A stretch of DNA of 64,000 bases, taken from assembly GCA_000010565.1 (NCBI GenBank), contig AP009389.1, positions 496,001-560,000 on the forward strand, in the 5' to 3' direction. Below, one piece after another: positions 28,380-38,764 of this stretch. The notes beneath the pieces were generated by a model. It saw only the letters and a list, made by a program, of their open reading frames with translations. It was not told the origin of the DNA and ran no database searches. This stretch comes from Pelotomaculum thermopropionicum SI. GTDB taxonomy: Bacteria; Bacillota; Desulfotomaculia; Desulfotomaculales; Pelotomaculaceae. A program made the translations under genes and the position numbers. Position 1 is the stretch's first letter. Every line of letters starts with the position of its first letter.

Positions 28380-29636
28380 ATGACCATAACCGAAAAAATT
28401 CTGGCCGATCACGCCGGCAAAAAGCAGGTTGAGCCCGGCGAACTGATCAGCGTAAAGGTTGATCTGGTGCTGGGCAACGACATAACGGCGCCGGTGGCGA
28501 TTAAAGAGTTTGAGAAAATAGGGGTGGCGGAAGTCTTTGACCGGGAGCGGGTGGCCCTGGTCCCGGATCACTTTACCCCTAACAAGGACATTAAGTCGGC
28601 GGAACAGTCTAAAATTCTAAGGGAGTTTTCCAAAAAGCACAACCTTGCCAACTATTTCGAGGTGGGCCGGGCCGGCATTGAGCACTGCCTTCTGCCCGAG
28701 GAAGGGCTGGTAGGCCCCGGCGACCTGGTTATCGGCGCCGACTCGCACACCTGCACCTACGGCGCCCTGGGGGCCTTCTCCACGGGCGTGGGCAGCACCG
28801 ACCTGGCGGCTGCCATGGCGCTGGGGGAAACCTGGCTGAAAGTGCCGGAGTCAATCAAATTCGAATATGACGGGGAAATGCAGCCCTGGGTAGGCGGCAA
28901 GGACATGATCCTGCACACAATCGGGGATATCGGGGTGGACGGGGCCCTTTACAAGGCTATGGAGTTTACCGGCCCGGCCGTTGAAAAACTTTCCATGGAC
29001 GGGCGCTTTACCATGTGCAACATGGCCGTAGAGGCCGGGGGTAAGAACGGCATTATTGCTCCGGACGAAACAACCCGGGTCTATGTCGAGGGCCGCTGCA
29101 AGCGACCCTATCGTTTTTATCGGAGCGACCCGGACGCCAAATACGAAAAGATCTACCGCTACGACGCGGCGCAGATCGAACCGCAGGTGGCCTTTCCCCA
29201 CCTGCCCGAAAACTCCCGGCCGGTCAGCGAGGCAGGCAACATTGAAATCGATCAGGTTGTTATCGGCTCCTGCACCAACGGCCGGATGGAGGACCTGCGG
29301 GAGGCCGCCAGGGTGCTGAAGGGCAGAAAAGTGCATAAAAACGTCCGCCTTATTATTTTTCCGGGAACGCCGAAAATTTACCTGCAGGCCTTGCGGGAGG
29401 GGCTGATCGAAACTTTTGTCGAAGCTGGCGGAGTCGTGAGCACGCCCACCTGCGGGCCCTGCCTGGGCGGCCACTCGGGCATTCTGGCCAGGGGAGAGCG
29501 CTGCGTTGCCACCACCAACCGCAACTTTGTAGGCAGGATGGGGCATCCTGAAAGCGAAGTGTACCTGTCCAACCCGGCAGTTGCCGCGGCTTCGGCCGTG
29601 CTGGGCCGGATAGGCGGTCCATGGGAGGTGGATTGA
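28380..29636 (+). CDS. leuC: 3-isopropylmalate dehydratase large subunit
   Basis: Aconitase-type [4Fe-4S] subunit. Start ATG 28380 ([20 protein letters not shown] 7 nt before) gives 418 residues, the usual length of the bacterial/archaeal short form. Cluster cysteines lie in [12 protein letters not shown] and [33 protein letters not shown] is also typical. The frame is open upstream to 28209, but that part is the out-of-frame end of leuA. Confidence 0.95.
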   Translation: MTITEKILADHAGKKQVEPGELISVKVDLVLGNDITAPVAIKEFEKIGVAEVFDRERVALVPDHFTPNKDIKSAEQSKILREFSKKHNLANYFEVGRAGIEHCLLPEEGLVGPGDLVIGADSHTCTYGALGAFSTGVGSTDLAAAMALGETWLKVPESIKFEYDGEMQPWVGGKDMILHTIGDIGVDGALYKAMEFTGPAVEKLSMDGRFTMCNMAVEAGGKNGIIAPDETTRVYVEGRCKRPYRFYRSDPDAKYEKIYRYDAAQIEPQVAFPHLPENSRPVSEAGNIEIDQVVIGSCTNGRMEDLREAARVLKGRKVHKNVRLIIFPGTPKIYLQALREGLIETFVEAGGVVSTPTCGPCLGGHSGILARGERCVATTNRNFVGRMGHPESEVYLSNPAVAAASAVLGRIGGPWEVD

Positions 29637-29637
29637 A

Positions 29638-30138
29638 ATGGAAATTAAAGGGAAAGTGTGGAAGTTCGGCCCGGATATCGATACAGACGCCATTATACCG
29701 GCAAGGTACCTCAACACCTCCGACCCGGAAGAACTGGCCAGGCACTGCATGGAGGATGCCGACCCGTCCTTTCCCGCCCGGGTCAGGCCCGGCGACGTGA
29801 TTGTGGCCGGCAAGAATTTCGGGTGCGGCAGTTCCCGGGAGCACGCCCCCATAGCAATCAAGGCCGCCGGGGTGTCGTGCGTGATTGCCGCGTCGTTTGC
29901 GCGGATCTTCTACCGCAACGCCTTCAACATAGGGCTGCCCATTTTCGAGTCTCCCGAAGCCGCCGGGGGCATTGGCCAGGGCGACGAGGTGGCGGTGGAC
30001 GCGGCTGCCGGCATTATAACCGACCTGACCACCGGCAAGACCTACCGGGCGGCGCCGGTTCCGCCTTTCATGCGGCAGATCATTGCCGCCGGAGGGCTGA
30101 TCAATTACGTGGCCGGGAAGGTGAGAGGCAATGCATAA
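29638..30138 (+). CDS. leuD: 3-isopropylmalate dehydratase small subunit
   Basis: Swivel-domain partner of LeuC, 166 residues. Motifs [15 protein letters not shown] and [19 protein letters not shown]. It starts 1 bp after the leuC stop with GGGAGGTGG upstream, and its stop overlaps leuB by 8 nt. Confidence 0.95.
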   Translation: MEIKGKVWKFGPDIDTDAIIPARYLNTSDPEELARHCMEDADPSFPARVRPGDVIVAGKNFGCGSSREHAPIAIKAAGVSCVIAASFARIFYRNAFNIGLPIFESPEAAGGIGQGDEVAVDAAAGIITDLTTGKTYRAAPVPPFMRQIIAAGGLINYVAGKVRGNA

Positions 30139-31207
30139 GATAGCCGTCCTGCCCGGTGACGGAATCGGGCCGGAAGTTACCGCGCAGGCGGTCAGGGTGC
30201 TGGAGGCGGTAGGGCGCAGGTTCAACAGGAAGTTTCAGTTTGCCGAGGGCCTGGTAGGAGGCGCCGCCCTGGACCGGTTGGGGCATCCCCTGCCCGGAGA
30301 GACCATGGACTTGTGCCTTGCCAGCGACGCCATCCTGTTCGGCGCCGTGGGCGGGCCGAAGTGGGATCAACTGCCGGCCCGCCTGCGGCCGGAGGCCGGG
30401 GGAATCCTGGCCCTGCGCAAAGAACTGGGCCTGTTTGCCAACTTGCGCCCGGTTAAAGTTTTTGCCCCGCTGAAAAACGCCACCGCATTAAAGCCGGAGG
30501 TGGTGGACGGGGTTGACCTGCTGATAGTCAGGGAGCTGACCGGCGGGCTTTACTTCGGCAGGAAGGCCAGGGAGCCCCTGGCCGGCGGCGGGTTCCGGGT
30601 TACAGACGAGCTGGTATACACCACCGCCGAGATCGAGCGGATTGCCCGCGTGGCCTTTGACCTGGCCAGAAAGCGCCGCAAGAAGGTGACCTCGGTCGAT
30701 AAGGCCAATGTCCTGGAAAGCTCCCGCCACTGGCGGGAGGTGGTCACCGCCGTCGGGCAGGAGTACCCTGACGTGGTGCTTGAGCACATGTACGTGGACA
30801 ACTGCGCCATGCAACTGGTGAAAAACCCGCGCCAGTTCGACGTTCTGGTAACGGAGAACATGTTCGGCGACATTTTGAGCGACCAGGCTTCCGCCCTTGG
30901 GGGATCGCTTGGCCTTCTGGCCTCCGCCAGCATCGGCGGCAAAACCGGCCTGTACGAGCCGGGGCACGGTACTGCGCCGGAACTGGCCGGCAGGCAGGCA
31001 GCCAACCCCGTTGCCGCCGTCCTGTCCGGTGCCATGCTGCTGCGCTATTCCCTTAACCTGGAGGAAGAGGCCGGCTGCATCGAGCGGGCGGTGGAGAGGG
31101 TGTTTGAACGGGGCTTTCGCACCGCCGACCTGATGGAGGAAGGCAGGGAACTGGTCGATACGGTCCGGATGGGCGACTTGATTATAGAGCAAATAGAGGC
31201 AGGGTAA
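30131..31207 (+). CDS. leuB: 3-isopropylmalate dehydrogenase
   Basis: NAD-dependent oxidative decarboxylation giving 2-oxoisocaproate. 358 residues. [14 protein letters not shown] at the N-terminus, [10 protein letters not shown] substrate loop, [30 protein letters not shown] and [18 protein letters not shown]. Translation is coupled to leuD by overlap. Confidence 0.96.
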   Translation: MHKIAVLPGDGIGPEVTAQAVRVLEAVGRRFNRKFQFAEGLVGGAALDRLGHPLPGETMDLCLASDAILFGAVGGPKWDQLPARLRPEAGGILALRKELGLFANLRPVKVFAPLKNATALKPEVVDGVDLLIVRELTGGLYFGRKAREPLAGGGFRVTDELVYTTAEIERIARVAFDLARKRRKKVTSVDKANVLESSRHWREVVTAVGQEYPDVVLEHMYVDNCAMQLVKNPRQFDVLVTENMFGDILSDQASALGGSLGLLASASIGGKTGLYEPGHGTAPELAGRQAANPVAAVLSGAMLLRYSLNLEEEAGCIERAVERVFERGFRTADLMEEGRELVDTVRMGDLIIEQIEAG

Positions 31208-31215
31208 AAAAAGAT

Positions 31216-32856
31216 ATGCCATCGGTGAAAATATACGATACTACCCTTCGCGACGGGGCACAGGCAGAAGGCATTTCCTTCTCCGTGGAGGATAAAATAA
31301 AAATTGCCTTGCGCCTGGACAAAATGGGCTTTCATTATATTGAGGGCGGGTGGCCCGGCTCCAACCCCAAGGATCTGGAGTTTTTTAAAAAAATCCGGCA
31401 TTGCCCTTTAAGGCATGCCAGGCTGGCCGCTTTCGGTTCAACCCGCAAGGCCGGAGCTGCGGCCGAAAACGACGCCAGCGTAAAGGCCATTATTGATTCC
31501 GGCGTGCAGGTGGCCACGATATTCGGCAAGTCATGGGATTTCCACGTCTTTAAGGCTCTGGGGGTTACCCTGGAGGAAAACCTGGCCATGATCAGGGAGA
31601 CCGTGGCTTACCTGAAAAGCCGGGGACTTGAGGTAATCTACGACGCCGAGCACTTTTTCGACGGCTGCAAGGCCAACCCGGCCTATGCCCTGGAAACCAT
31701 CAGGGCGGCGGCAGAAAGCGGCGCCTCCGCGGTGGTTTTATGCGACACCAACGGAGGCACCCTGCCCGCCGAAGTTAAAGAACTGGTGGAGAAGGCCAGG
31801 AGCGTGCTGGGCGTTCCCGTTGGCATCCACGCCCATAATGACGGCGAGCTGGCCGTGGCCAACACGCTGGCCGCCGTGCAGGCCGGCGCGGAGCAGGTGC
31901 AGGGCACGGTGAACGGCTACGGCGAGAGGTGCGGCAACGCCAATCTCTGTTCGGTTATTCCCAATCTCACCCTGAAATGCGGCATTGAAACCATACCCAG
32001 GGAAAAACTGGTCCACCTTACCGACCTGTCCCACTTTGTCAGCGAGGTGGCCAACATAAGCCCGAATCCCCACCAGCCTTTCGTCGGGGCCAGCGCCTTT
32101 GCGCACAAGGGCGGGGTGCATGTGAGCGCCCTCTTAAAGGACTCCAGGACGTATGAACACATATCCCCCGGGGAGGTTGGGAACCGCCGCAGGGTGCTGG
32201 TGTCGGAGCTTTCGGGAATGTCCAACCTTTTGTACAAGTACAAGGAACTGAATCTCGATATAGAAAGGCAGAGCCCGGAAGGGAAGCGCATCCTGGAAGA
32301 CATTAAAAAGCTGGAGAGCCAGGGGTTTCAGTTCGAGGACGCGGAAGGTTCCTTCGAGCTGCTGGTGCGCAAGACCAACCACGGCTACCGCGATCCGTTC
32401 ATTCTTGAGGCTCTGCGCCTGCTGGTGGAGATAAAGGAAAACACCCCTGCCTATTCTGAGGCAATTATCAAGATGCGGGTGGGAGACCGGGTGGTGCACA
32501 CCGCGGCCGAAGGCAACGGGCCGGTAAACGCCCTGGACAACGCCCTGCGCAAGGCGCTGTACGACTTTTACCCCTGCATCGGGTCGATGCACCTCACCGA
32601 CTACAAGGTGCGCGTCCTGGAAGAAAAGGACGGCACCGGAGCGGCGGTAAGGGTGCACATTCAAACCGGCGATGGGAAGCGTTCCTGGGGTACCGTGGGC
32701 GTGTCCCGGAACATCATCGAAGCAAGCTGGCAGGCCCTGGCGGACAGCATTTCTTACGGCCTGCTGAAAGGCGATCATCTTGCCCGGAATGGCGAGGAGG
32801 AAAAAGCCGTAAACGGCAAAAAGCCGGCAGGAAACGGCAGTTTGCAGACGAATTAA
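31216..32856 (+). CDS. cimA: (R)-citramalate synthase
   Basis: Condenses pyruvate and acetyl-CoA to citramalate, which LeuCD and LeuB then turn into 2-oxobutyrate for isoleucine, bypassing threonine. 546 residues. The opening KIYDTTLRDGAQAEGISFSV with GWPGSNPKD distinguishes the CimA/AksA-like group from LeuA (which has RDGEQSPG). The metal motif IHAHNDGELAVANTLAA and GYGERCGNANL follow, then a LeuA-type regulatory C-terminal domain. A threonine dehydratase (ilvA) is not in the cluster, which supports the citramalate route. Last gene of the ilv-leu operon. Confidence 0.93.
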   Translation: MPSVKIYDTTLRDGAQAEGISFSVEDKIKIALRLDKMGFHYIEGGWPGSNPKDLEFFKKIRHCPLRHARLAAFGSTRKAGAAAENDASVKAIIDSGVQVATIFGKSWDFHVFKALGVTLEENLAMIRETVAYLKSRGLEVIYDAEHFFDGCKANPAYALETIRAAAESGASAVVLCDTNGGTLPAEVKELVEKARSVLGVPVGIHAHNDGELAVANTLAAVQAGAEQVQGTVNGYGERCGNANLCSVIPNLTLKCGIETIPREKLVHLTDLSHFVSEVANISPNPHQPFVGASAFAHKGGVHVSALLKDSRTYEHISPGEVGNRRRVLVSELSGMSNLLYKYKELNLDIERQSPEGKRILEDIKKLESQGFQFEDAEGSFELLVRKTNHGYRDPFILEALRLLVEIKENTPAYSEAIIKMRVGDRVVHTAAEGNGPVNALDNALRKALYDFYPCIGSMHLTDYKVRVLEEKDGTGAAVRVHIQTGDGKRSWGTVGVSRNIIEASWQALADSISYGLLKGDHLARNGEEEKAVNGKKPAGNGSLQTN

Positions 32857-32928
32857 TTGCTTTGCCGGGTTTTTTTCTTGCCGGGAGAGATACTATTTCT
32901 GGTTCCCATTAAAAGGAGGATTTACCCT

Positions 32929-33762
32929 GTGGAGCAGCTCTGGCTCCCAAGCCTGGACTATTTAAAAGACGTGCTAAAATTTGATCTGATAAGCGTCGTC
33001 GATATACTGATAGTGGCTTTTGTTATGTACAAGCTGACGCTTTTAATTAAGGGGACGAGAGCTGTCCAGTTAATCAAAGGGCTGGCCGTGCTGGTAATAG
33101 CTACGGCGGTTACCAGCCTGTTCAACCTTTATACCATAAACTGGCTTTTAAGGCAGGCCATGACCGCCCTGGTGGTGGCGCTGCCGGTGGTATTCCAGCC
33201 TGAGCTGAGGAGGGCGCTGGAAAAGCTGGGGAGGGGCAAGTTTCTGGCCCACCCCACCCTTGTGCCCGGCGAGATTAACTGGTCGAAAATTATTACCGAA
33301 ATTACCCGCGCTGCCGCCGTTCTGGCCAAGAACAGAACCGGGGCGCTGATTGTGGTGGAGCGGGAAACCGGCCTTGTCGAGCACATCGATACCGGCGTCA
33401 AGATTGACGGCATTCTGTCGGCCGAATTTCTGGTAAATATATTTATCCCGAAAACCCCCCTGCACGACGGGGCTGTAATCATCCGGGGCGACCGGGTGGC
33501 GGCGGCGGCCTGCTTCCTGCCGCTCAGCGAAAACCCGTACCTGACCAGCGACCTGGGAACCAGGCACCGGGCCGGAATCGGCATAACCGAGCACTCCGAC
33601 GCGGTGGCGATAATTATATCTGAAGAAACCGGAACCATTTCACTGGCCGTTGAGGGGGCGCTGACCAGAAACCTGGATGAGGCGGCCCTGCAGGGCAGGC
33701 TTATAGAGCTTTTAAACGGCCGGAGCGCAAACACCCTGTCGGCGCTGTGGCCCAGGAGGTAA
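32929..33762 (+). CDS. cdaA: Diadenylate cyclase CdaA (membrane c-di-AMP synthase)
   Basis: Makes cyclic di-AMP from two ATP at the membrane. Start GTG 32929 with AAAAGGAGG 8-9 nt upstream gives 277 residues; the longer open frame from 32857 lacks such a site. Three N-terminal hydrophobic segments (about 20-90), then the DAC domain with DGA at 180-182 (LHDGAVIIRGD) and RHR at 212-214 (GTRHRAGIGITEHSDA). It begins the conserved cdaA-cdaR-glmM arrangement. Confidence 0.96.
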   Translation: MEQLWLPSLDYLKDVLKFDLISVVDILIVAFVMYKLTLLIKGTRAVQLIKGLAVLVIATAVTSLFNLYTINWLLRQAMTALVVALPVVFQPELRRALEKLGRGKFLAHPTLVPGEINWSKIITEITRAAAVLAKNRTGALIVVERETGLVEHIDTGVKIDGILSAEFLVNIFIPKTPLHDGAVIIRGDRVAAAACFLPLSENPYLTSDLGTRHRAGIGITEHSDAVAIIISEETGTISLAVEGALTRNLDEAALQGRLIELLNGRSANTLSALWPRR

Positions 33763-33766
33763 GACG

Positions 33767-34714
33767 GTGGCCCGTATAAACTGGAGCAACGTTTTGATAA
33801 AAATACTTTCCCTGCTGCTTGCCCTTGCCCTGTGGGTTTACGTGAGTAACGAGCAGAACCCGGTGAGGGAAAAAATTTTAACCGTAAGCCTTGAGCGCAC
33901 CGGCCCGGCCCAGAACTTTGTGATTACCGGGGACCTGCCCGAAAGCGTTAAGGTGAGGGTTCAGGGCACCCGCAGCCAGCTTACCAACCTCTCCGCAGCC
34001 GACCTCAAGGCAGTAATCAACATTCCTGAAAGAGAAACCGGCGACCTTTCCCTGCCCGTTCAGGTATCAGCCCCTGCGGGCTTGAGGGTGGTGCAGGTAA
34101 CCCCGGATGAAGTGAGGGTGTCGGTGGACCGCATGACGGAAAAGTCCGTTGCGGTAGCGGTCAGCCTGCGGGGCGCGCCGGCCCAGGGCTTTACCGCCCT
34201 TGCCCCGGTTTGCCAGCCCGGGGCGGTTACTGCCAGGGGGCCTTCAAGGGTAATTAATGAAATAAGTCAGGCCACGGCCGTGGTGGACATCCAGGCGGCA
34301 ACAAAGGATGTTGAGCAGAATGTGCCGGTAAGCGTAGGCAACCTGGACGTTACCCTGATCCCTTCCGCGGTGCGGGTGACGGTGCCGGTCGTCAGCGCCC
34401 TGGCGTCCAAAACGGTGCCGGTGCTGCCTCAGGTGACCGGCAGTCCGGCAGCAGGCTATGCGCTGAGGAGGAGCTATGCCGAACCGGAGTCGGTGCAGAT
34501 TTTCGGCGCGGCGGAAGTGCTCGGCGCTATTTCCAATATCAGAACCGAGCCCGTGGACGTTCAGGGGGTGGACGGCAGCCTGTCCAGGGAAACAGGGCTG
34601 GTGGTGCCGCATGGGGTTGCTAACGTCTACCCGGCGAAGGTAAAGGTTCAGGTGGAGATCGAGAAGGTGGAGGCTCCACCCCAGCAGCAGCCCGGCAGCA
34701 GGGAGACCTCATAG
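33767..34714 (+). CDS. cdaR: CdaR (YbbR-domain regulator of CdaA)
   Basis: 315 residues: one N-terminal membrane helix (ILSLLLALALWVYVSNEQNP) and an extracytoplasmic region of repeated YbbR domains (about residues 35-300) with recurring VRVQGTRSQL / VSVDRMTEKSVAVAV / VTVPVVSALASKTVPVLPQ patterns. Known in Firmicutes to bind CdaA and modulate its activity. Starts at GTG 33767, 4 bp after cdaA. Confidence 0.93.
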   Translation: MARINWSNVLIKILSLLLALALWVYVSNEQNPVREKILTVSLERTGPAQNFVITGDLPESVKVRVQGTRSQLTNLSAADLKAVINIPERETGDLSLPVQVSAPAGLRVVQVTPDEVRVSVDRMTEKSVAVAVSLRGAPAQGFTALAPVCQPGAVTARGPSRVINEISQATAVVDIQAATKDVEQNVPVSVGNLDVTLIPSAVRVTVPVVSALASKTVPVLPQVTGSPAAGYALRRSYAEPESVQIFGAAEVLGAISNIRTEPVDVQGVDGSLSRETGLVVPHGVANVYPAKVKVQVEIEKVEAPPQQQPGSRETS

Positions 34715-34740
34715 CAGGGTCCCGGCTTTAACGCCGGAGA

Positions 34741-34769
34741 TTGACCGAAGCGGCCCGGTGACATAAAAT
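34741..34769 (+). promoter_or_regulatory. Possible promoter of glmM
   Basis: TTGACC, 17-bp spacer, TAAAAT, about 40 bp before the glmM start. It could add an internal start within the cdaA-cdaR-glmM transcript. Confidence 0.4.
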
Positions 34770-34810
34770 AAAGTGAAGTTTGACATTATTTTTGAAAGGG
34801 GACTGGCCAC

Positions 34811-36148
34811 ATGGGGGTTATGTTTGGGACCGACGGCGTGAGGGGCGTGGCAAACCGCGACCTGTCCCCTCTGCTGGCTTTTAAAATCGGCCGGGCGGGA
34901 GCGCACGTCCTGGCGCGCCAGAGTCCTAACGCCGCCATGGTAATCGGCAGAGATACCCGCATTTCGGGAGACATGCTGGAAGCGGCCCTGGTGGCAGGCA
35001 TTTGCTCGGCGGGAGTTGACGTTTTAAAGGTGGGGGTGATGCCCACGCCGGCCGTTGCTTACCTGACCAGGAAACTGGAGGCGGCGGCCGGGGTGGTGAT
35101 TTCCGCCTCCCACAACCCGGTCGACGACAACGGGATAAAATTTTTCGGCGCCACCGGCTACAAGCTTTCCGATGAAGTGGAGGCGGAGATCGAGGCCCTG
35201 GTGATGGATGAATGCGCCGGCGTGCCCTGGCCCACGGGCGGAAGGGTGGGGCGCGTCCGCCAGGTGGGCGATGCCGCCGACCTGTACGTCAAATTTGCCT
35301 GCAGCACCGCCGGCGTGGATTTAAGCGGGCTGAAAATTGTGGTGGACTGCGCCAACGGCGCCGCGTACCAGGTGGCGCCCCGGGTATACAGCCGGCTCGG
35401 CGCCGAGGTGGTGCCCATTTTCAACCGGCCGGACGGGATCAACATAAACGACGGGTGCGGCTCCACCCATCCAGAAGCATTGATGGAAGCCGTGGTTTCC
35501 GAAAAGGCCGACCTGGGCCTGGCCCACGACGGCGATGCCGACCGCGTTCTGGCCGTTGACGCCGACGGCAGGCTGGTGGACGGCGACCAGATCATGGTCA
35601 TTTGCGCCCGCAGCCTGCACGAAAAAGGTCTTTTGGCCAATGAAACCGTGGTGGTCACGGTCATGAGCAACCTGGGCCTGCACCTGGCCCTGCGGGAATC
35701 CGGCATCCGCGTGGTGCAGACAAAAGTGGGCGACCGCTACGTCCTGGAGGAGCTTTTGCGCAACGGCGCCCGCTTTGGGGGCGAGCAGTCCGGCCACATT
35801 ATCTTTCTGGACCACAACACCACCGGCGACGGCATCCTGACCGCCCTCCAGCTTTTATCCGTGATAAAGGAAACGGGCAAGCCGCTAAAAGAGCTGGCCG
35901 GCCAAATGGAGCGCCTGCCCCAGCTTCTGGAAAACGTGCGGGTAGCGGACAAAGCCCTGGTGATGAACAGCCCGGTGCTGGCAGAGGCAATTGAAAGAGA
36001 AGAAAGGCTGCTGGAAGGGATGGGGCGCATCCTGGTGCGGCCGTCCGGCACCGAGCCCCTGGTGAGGGTAATGGCCGAAGGGAAAAATATGGGCCAGTTG
36101 AAGGAGATTGTCGGCAGGCTGGTGAATATTATAAAAGAGATAGATTAA
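34811..36148 (+). CDS. glmM: Phosphoglucosamine mutase
   Basis: Converts glucosamine-6-P to glucosamine-1-P for peptidoglycan. 445 residues. The active-site serine is Ser100 in [17 protein letters not shown]; metal loop DGDADR (in [14 protein letters not shown]); sugar loop GGEQSGHI; phosphate loop [12 protein letters not shown]. It precedes the glmS ribozyme and glmS, and follows cdaA-cdaR, linking wall precursor supply with c-di-AMP. Confidence 0.97.
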   Translation: MGVMFGTDGVRGVANRDLSPLLAFKIGRAGAHVLARQSPNAAMVIGRDTRISGDMLEAALVAGICSAGVDVLKVGVMPTPAVAYLTRKLEAAAGVVISASHNPVDDNGIKFFGATGYKLSDEVEAEIEALVMDECAGVPWPTGGRVGRVRQVGDAADLYVKFACSTAGVDLSGLKIVVDCANGAAYQVAPRVYSRLGAEVVPIFNRPDGININDGCGSTHPEALMEAVVSEKADLGLAHDGDADRVLAVDADGRLVDGDQIMVICARSLHEKGLLANETVVVTVMSNLGLHLALRESGIRVVQTKVGDRYVLEELLRNGARFGGEQSGHIIFLDHNTTGDGILTALQLLSVIKETGKPLKELAGQMERLPQLLENVRVADKALVMNSPVLAEAIEREERLLEGMGRILVRPSGTEPLVRVMAEGKNMGQLKEIVGRLVNIIKEID

Positions 36149-36225
36149 CTATTTGAGGTCACCCCGTTTGGAGGTGGAATATGGGAGAAAAGCCCTGAGC
36201 CGGCGGCATGGAAAAAACTGAATAG

Positions 36226-36435
36226 CTAAAGCGCCAGAACCCTTCCCGGAGTGCGGGAACGAATAAGGCCCGGGGAAAGCGGGCGTGCCATGGCCTGCCT
36301 GCCTGCATGGCACGGGCCTTTAAGGGTTGACGAGGAGGGGGTTAATCGAGTTTTTCGGCGGGTGCCCCCCGGTCCGGCCGGACCGTTAGCGGCATTACAA
36401 AACCACCGGGCAACCGGTGGGACAAAAGTGCCAGC
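36226..36435 (+). ncRNA. glmS ribozyme (glucosamine-6-phosphate-activated self-cleaving RNA)
   Basis: The hallmark A|GCGCCAGAAC stands at 36230/36231, with cleavage expected just before G36231. Further conserved parts are GGGTTGACGAGGA near 36327-36339, TCGGCGGGTGCCCCCCGGT (36355-36373) and the 3' hairpin ACCACCGGGCAACCGGTGG. It lies between glmM and glmS in the usual place. Cleavage with GlcN6P as cofactor would lower glmS expression. The rest of the 438-bp gap (36436-36586) contains no gene. Confidence 0.95.
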
Positions 36436-36586
36436 GGCCTGAAGCGGCGTGGTGTTGTTTAAAGGGGTTAGTGCTGCCTTTTTTAAGGCTGCCCAATACG
36501 AGGTGTAATCTATGCCGTGGCTTTAACCATGCCCCGGCTTTTATTTTTGCTTACAGTGCCATTCCCATTCGACAGGAGGTACGCAA

Positions 36587-38416
36587 ATGTGCGGCATAGT
36601 AGGATACATCGGTCCTAAAGAAGCCGTTCCTGTTTTATTCGAGGGTTTAAGCAGGCTGGAATACCGCGGCTACGACTCAGCCGGGGTAGCCTTTCTGGAG
36701 GAAGGCGGCCTGAAAGTGTTGAAAAAGGAGGGCAAGCTTTCCGCCCTGGGGGAAAAGCTAAACGGATGCAGTTTCTGCGCCAGGGTGGGCATAGGGCATA
36801 CCCGCTGGGCCACCCACGGCAGGCCCTCCGATGAAAACGCCCACCCTCACGTTGACTGCGGCGGGCGGCTTGCCGTTGTGCACAACGGCATCATTGAAAA
36901 TTACCTGAGCCTGAAGGAGTGGCTCCAGGCTGAAGGCCACGTCTTCCGCTCGCAAACCGATACGGAAGTGCTTCCGCACCTGATCGAGCACTACTACAAT
37001 GGAGACCTGGTGGGGGCCGTCCTGAAGGCGGTGTCCAGGCTGGAGGGCTCATTTGCCATTGCCGTTATTTCATCGCGCGAGCCGGACCGGATAGTGGCCG
37101 TCCGCCAGGACAGCCCCCTGGTGGTGGGGCTGGGCGAGGGAGAAAATTTCCTGGCCTCAGATATTCCTGCCCTCCTAAAGCACACCCGGCGCGTCTACAT
37201 TCTCGACGACGGGGAAGTAGCAGTACTTGAGCCAGACCGGGTAAGGGTCATGGACCGCAGCGGCCGCGAGGTTGGTAAAGAAGCTAGACTGGTCAACTGG
37301 AAAGCAGACCAGGCCGAAAAAGGCGGCTACGATCACTTTATGCTGAAGGAAATTTACGAGCAGCCGAAGGCGCTGCGGGATACCCTGAGCGGCCGGATTT
37401 CCGCCGACGGAACGAGGGTGGTGCTGGACGAGGTTAGCCTGACCCCGGAGGAAATAAGAACCCTGAAGAGGATATATATCACCGCCTGCGGCACCGCCTA
37501 CCACGCCGGGCTGGTCGGCAAGTACATCCTGGAAAGGCTGGTGCGGCTGCCCGTAGAGGTAGACATAGCCTCCGAGTTCCGCTACCGCCACCCCATCATC
37601 GAGCCCGGCACCCTGGTGATGGTGATCAGCCAGTCCGGCGAGACCGCCGACACCCTGGCCGCCCTGCGGGAGGCCAGGCGTCAGGGGGCCAGGGTGATTG
37701 CCGTAACCAACGTGGTGGGCAGTTCGGTGTCCCGTGAGGCCGACGACGTGATTTATACCTGGGCCGGCCCCGAAATTGCCGTCGCTTCGACCAAGGCCTA
37801 CACCACCCAGCTTGTGGCGATGTACCTGTTTGCCCTGTACCTGGCCGCCGAGCGCAAAACGGCCGAACCCGGGCAGATAAGAGAGCTTCTGCTGGGGCTG
37901 AAGAAACTGGCCGACAAGGCCCAAAGCATCCTGGACAACACCGTGGAGATAAAGGATTTTGCCGGGGAGTTTGCCACCTGCAAGGATCTTTTCTTTATCG
38001 GGCGGGGCCTGGACTACGCCGTGGCGCTGGAAGGCTCCCTGAAGCTGAAGGAGATCTCCTACATCCACGCCGAGGCATACGCCGCCGGCGAGCTCAAGCA
38101 CGGCACCCTGGCCCTGATCGAAGAAAAGGTGCCGGTGGTGGCCCTGGCCACCCAGGTAAGCCTGTTTGACAAGATGATCGGCAACATCCAGGAGGTTAAC
38201 GCCCGCGGCGCCTCGGTGCTGGCCCTGGCCATGCAAGGCCTGAAGGAAGTGGAAAAGGTGGCCGGCAAGGTGGTCTACATCCCGGAAACCAACCCCGTCC
38301 TGGCGCCGGTGCTGACCGTGATCCCCCTGCAGCTTCTGGCCTACCACACCGCCGTGGCCCGGGGCTGCGACGTGGATAAGCCGAGGAACCTGGCCAAGAG
38401 CGTGACGGTGGAGTAG
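36587..38416 (+). CDS. glmS: Glutamine--fructose-6-phosphate aminotransferase
   Basis: First step of hexosamine synthesis. 609 residues. Cys2 (MCGIVGYIG) is the glutaminase nucleophile; GIGHTRWATHGRPSDENAHP is in the same domain. Two SIS domains follow (VISQSGETADTLAALREAR; ELKHGTLALIEEKVPVV), ending in the invariant DKPRNLAKSVTVE. AGGAGG stands before the ATG. Controlled by the ribozyme upstream. Confidence 0.97.
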   Translation: MCGIVGYIGPKEAVPVLFEGLSRLEYRGYDSAGVAFLEEGGLKVLKKEGKLSALGEKLNGCSFCARVGIGHTRWATHGRPSDENAHPHVDCGGRLAVVHNGIIENYLSLKEWLQAEGHVFRSQTDTEVLPHLIEHYYNGDLVGAVLKAVSRLEGSFAIAVISSREPDRIVAVRQDSPLVVGLGEGENFLASDIPALLKHTRRVYILDDGEVAVLEPDRVRVMDRSGREVGKEARLVNWKADQAEKGGYDHFMLKEIYEQPKALRDTLSGRISADGTRVVLDEVSLTPEEIRTLKRIYITACGTAYHAGLVGKYILERLVRLPVEVDIASEFRYRHPIIEPGTLVMVISQSGETADTLAALREARRQGARVIAVTNVVGSSVSREADDVIYTWAGPEIAVASTKAYTTQLVAMYLFALYLAAERKTAEPGQIRELLLGLKKLADKAQSILDNTVEIKDFAGEFATCKDLFFIGRGLDYAVALEGSLKLKEISYIHAEAYAAGELKHGTLALIEEKVPVVALATQVSLFDKMIGNIQEVNARGASVLALAMQGLKEVEKVAGKVVYIPETNPVLAPVLTVIPLQLLAYHTAVARGCDVDKPRNLAKSVTVE

Positions 38417-38444
38417 CATTAAACTATTCTAAGTCCCTTCATCG

Positions 38445-38490
38445 TTGCTGTTGTATTTTACGAAGAATATTGCTATAATAATAACAGCAA
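38445..38490 (+). promoter_or_regulatory. Autoregulated promoter of the antitoxin gene
   Basis: TTGTAT (38451-38456), 17-bp spacer, extended -10 TGCTATAAT (-10 box 38474-38479). Perfect 8-bp inverted repeats TTGCTGTT (38445-38452) and AACAGCAA (38483-38490) flank the promoter, as expected for the operator of a Phd/YefM-type antitoxin. Confidence 0.7.
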
Positions 38491-38509
38491 ACAGGGAAGG
38501 AGATTTATT

Positions 38510-38764
38510 ATGCCTAACATTAAGCCGATTTCCGATTTAAGGAATTACAATGAAGTGTTGCGCAGCATAGAGGAGGGTTCGCCGGTCTTTTTAACAAAAA
38601 ATGGTCGTGGCCGCTATGTGGTTATGGATATGCAGGAATATGAAAAAATGCAGGCAAAATTAAAATTGCTTACTGAACTTGCTAAAGGTGAAAAGGCAGG
38701 GCGGGAAAATGGATGGCTAAGCATTGATGAACTAGAAACATCCCTGGGGGTAACGAATGGCTAA
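38510..38764 (+). CDS. Phd/YefM-family antitoxin
   Basis: 84 residues. Opening IKPISDLRNYNEVLRSIEEG, then PVFLTKNGRGRYVVMDMQEYEKM, match the DNA-binding fold of type II Phd/YefM antitoxins; the C-terminal part (WLSIDELETSLGV) would wrap a toxin. GGGAAGGAGA precedes the ATG. The expected toxin gene overlaps its end but is cut off after 25 codons, so the antitoxin appears to be an orphan. Confidence 0.9.
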   Translation: MPNIKPISDLRNYNEVLRSIEEGSPVFLTKNGRGRYVVMDMQEYEKMQAKLKLLTELAKGEKAGRENGWLSIDELETSLGVTNG

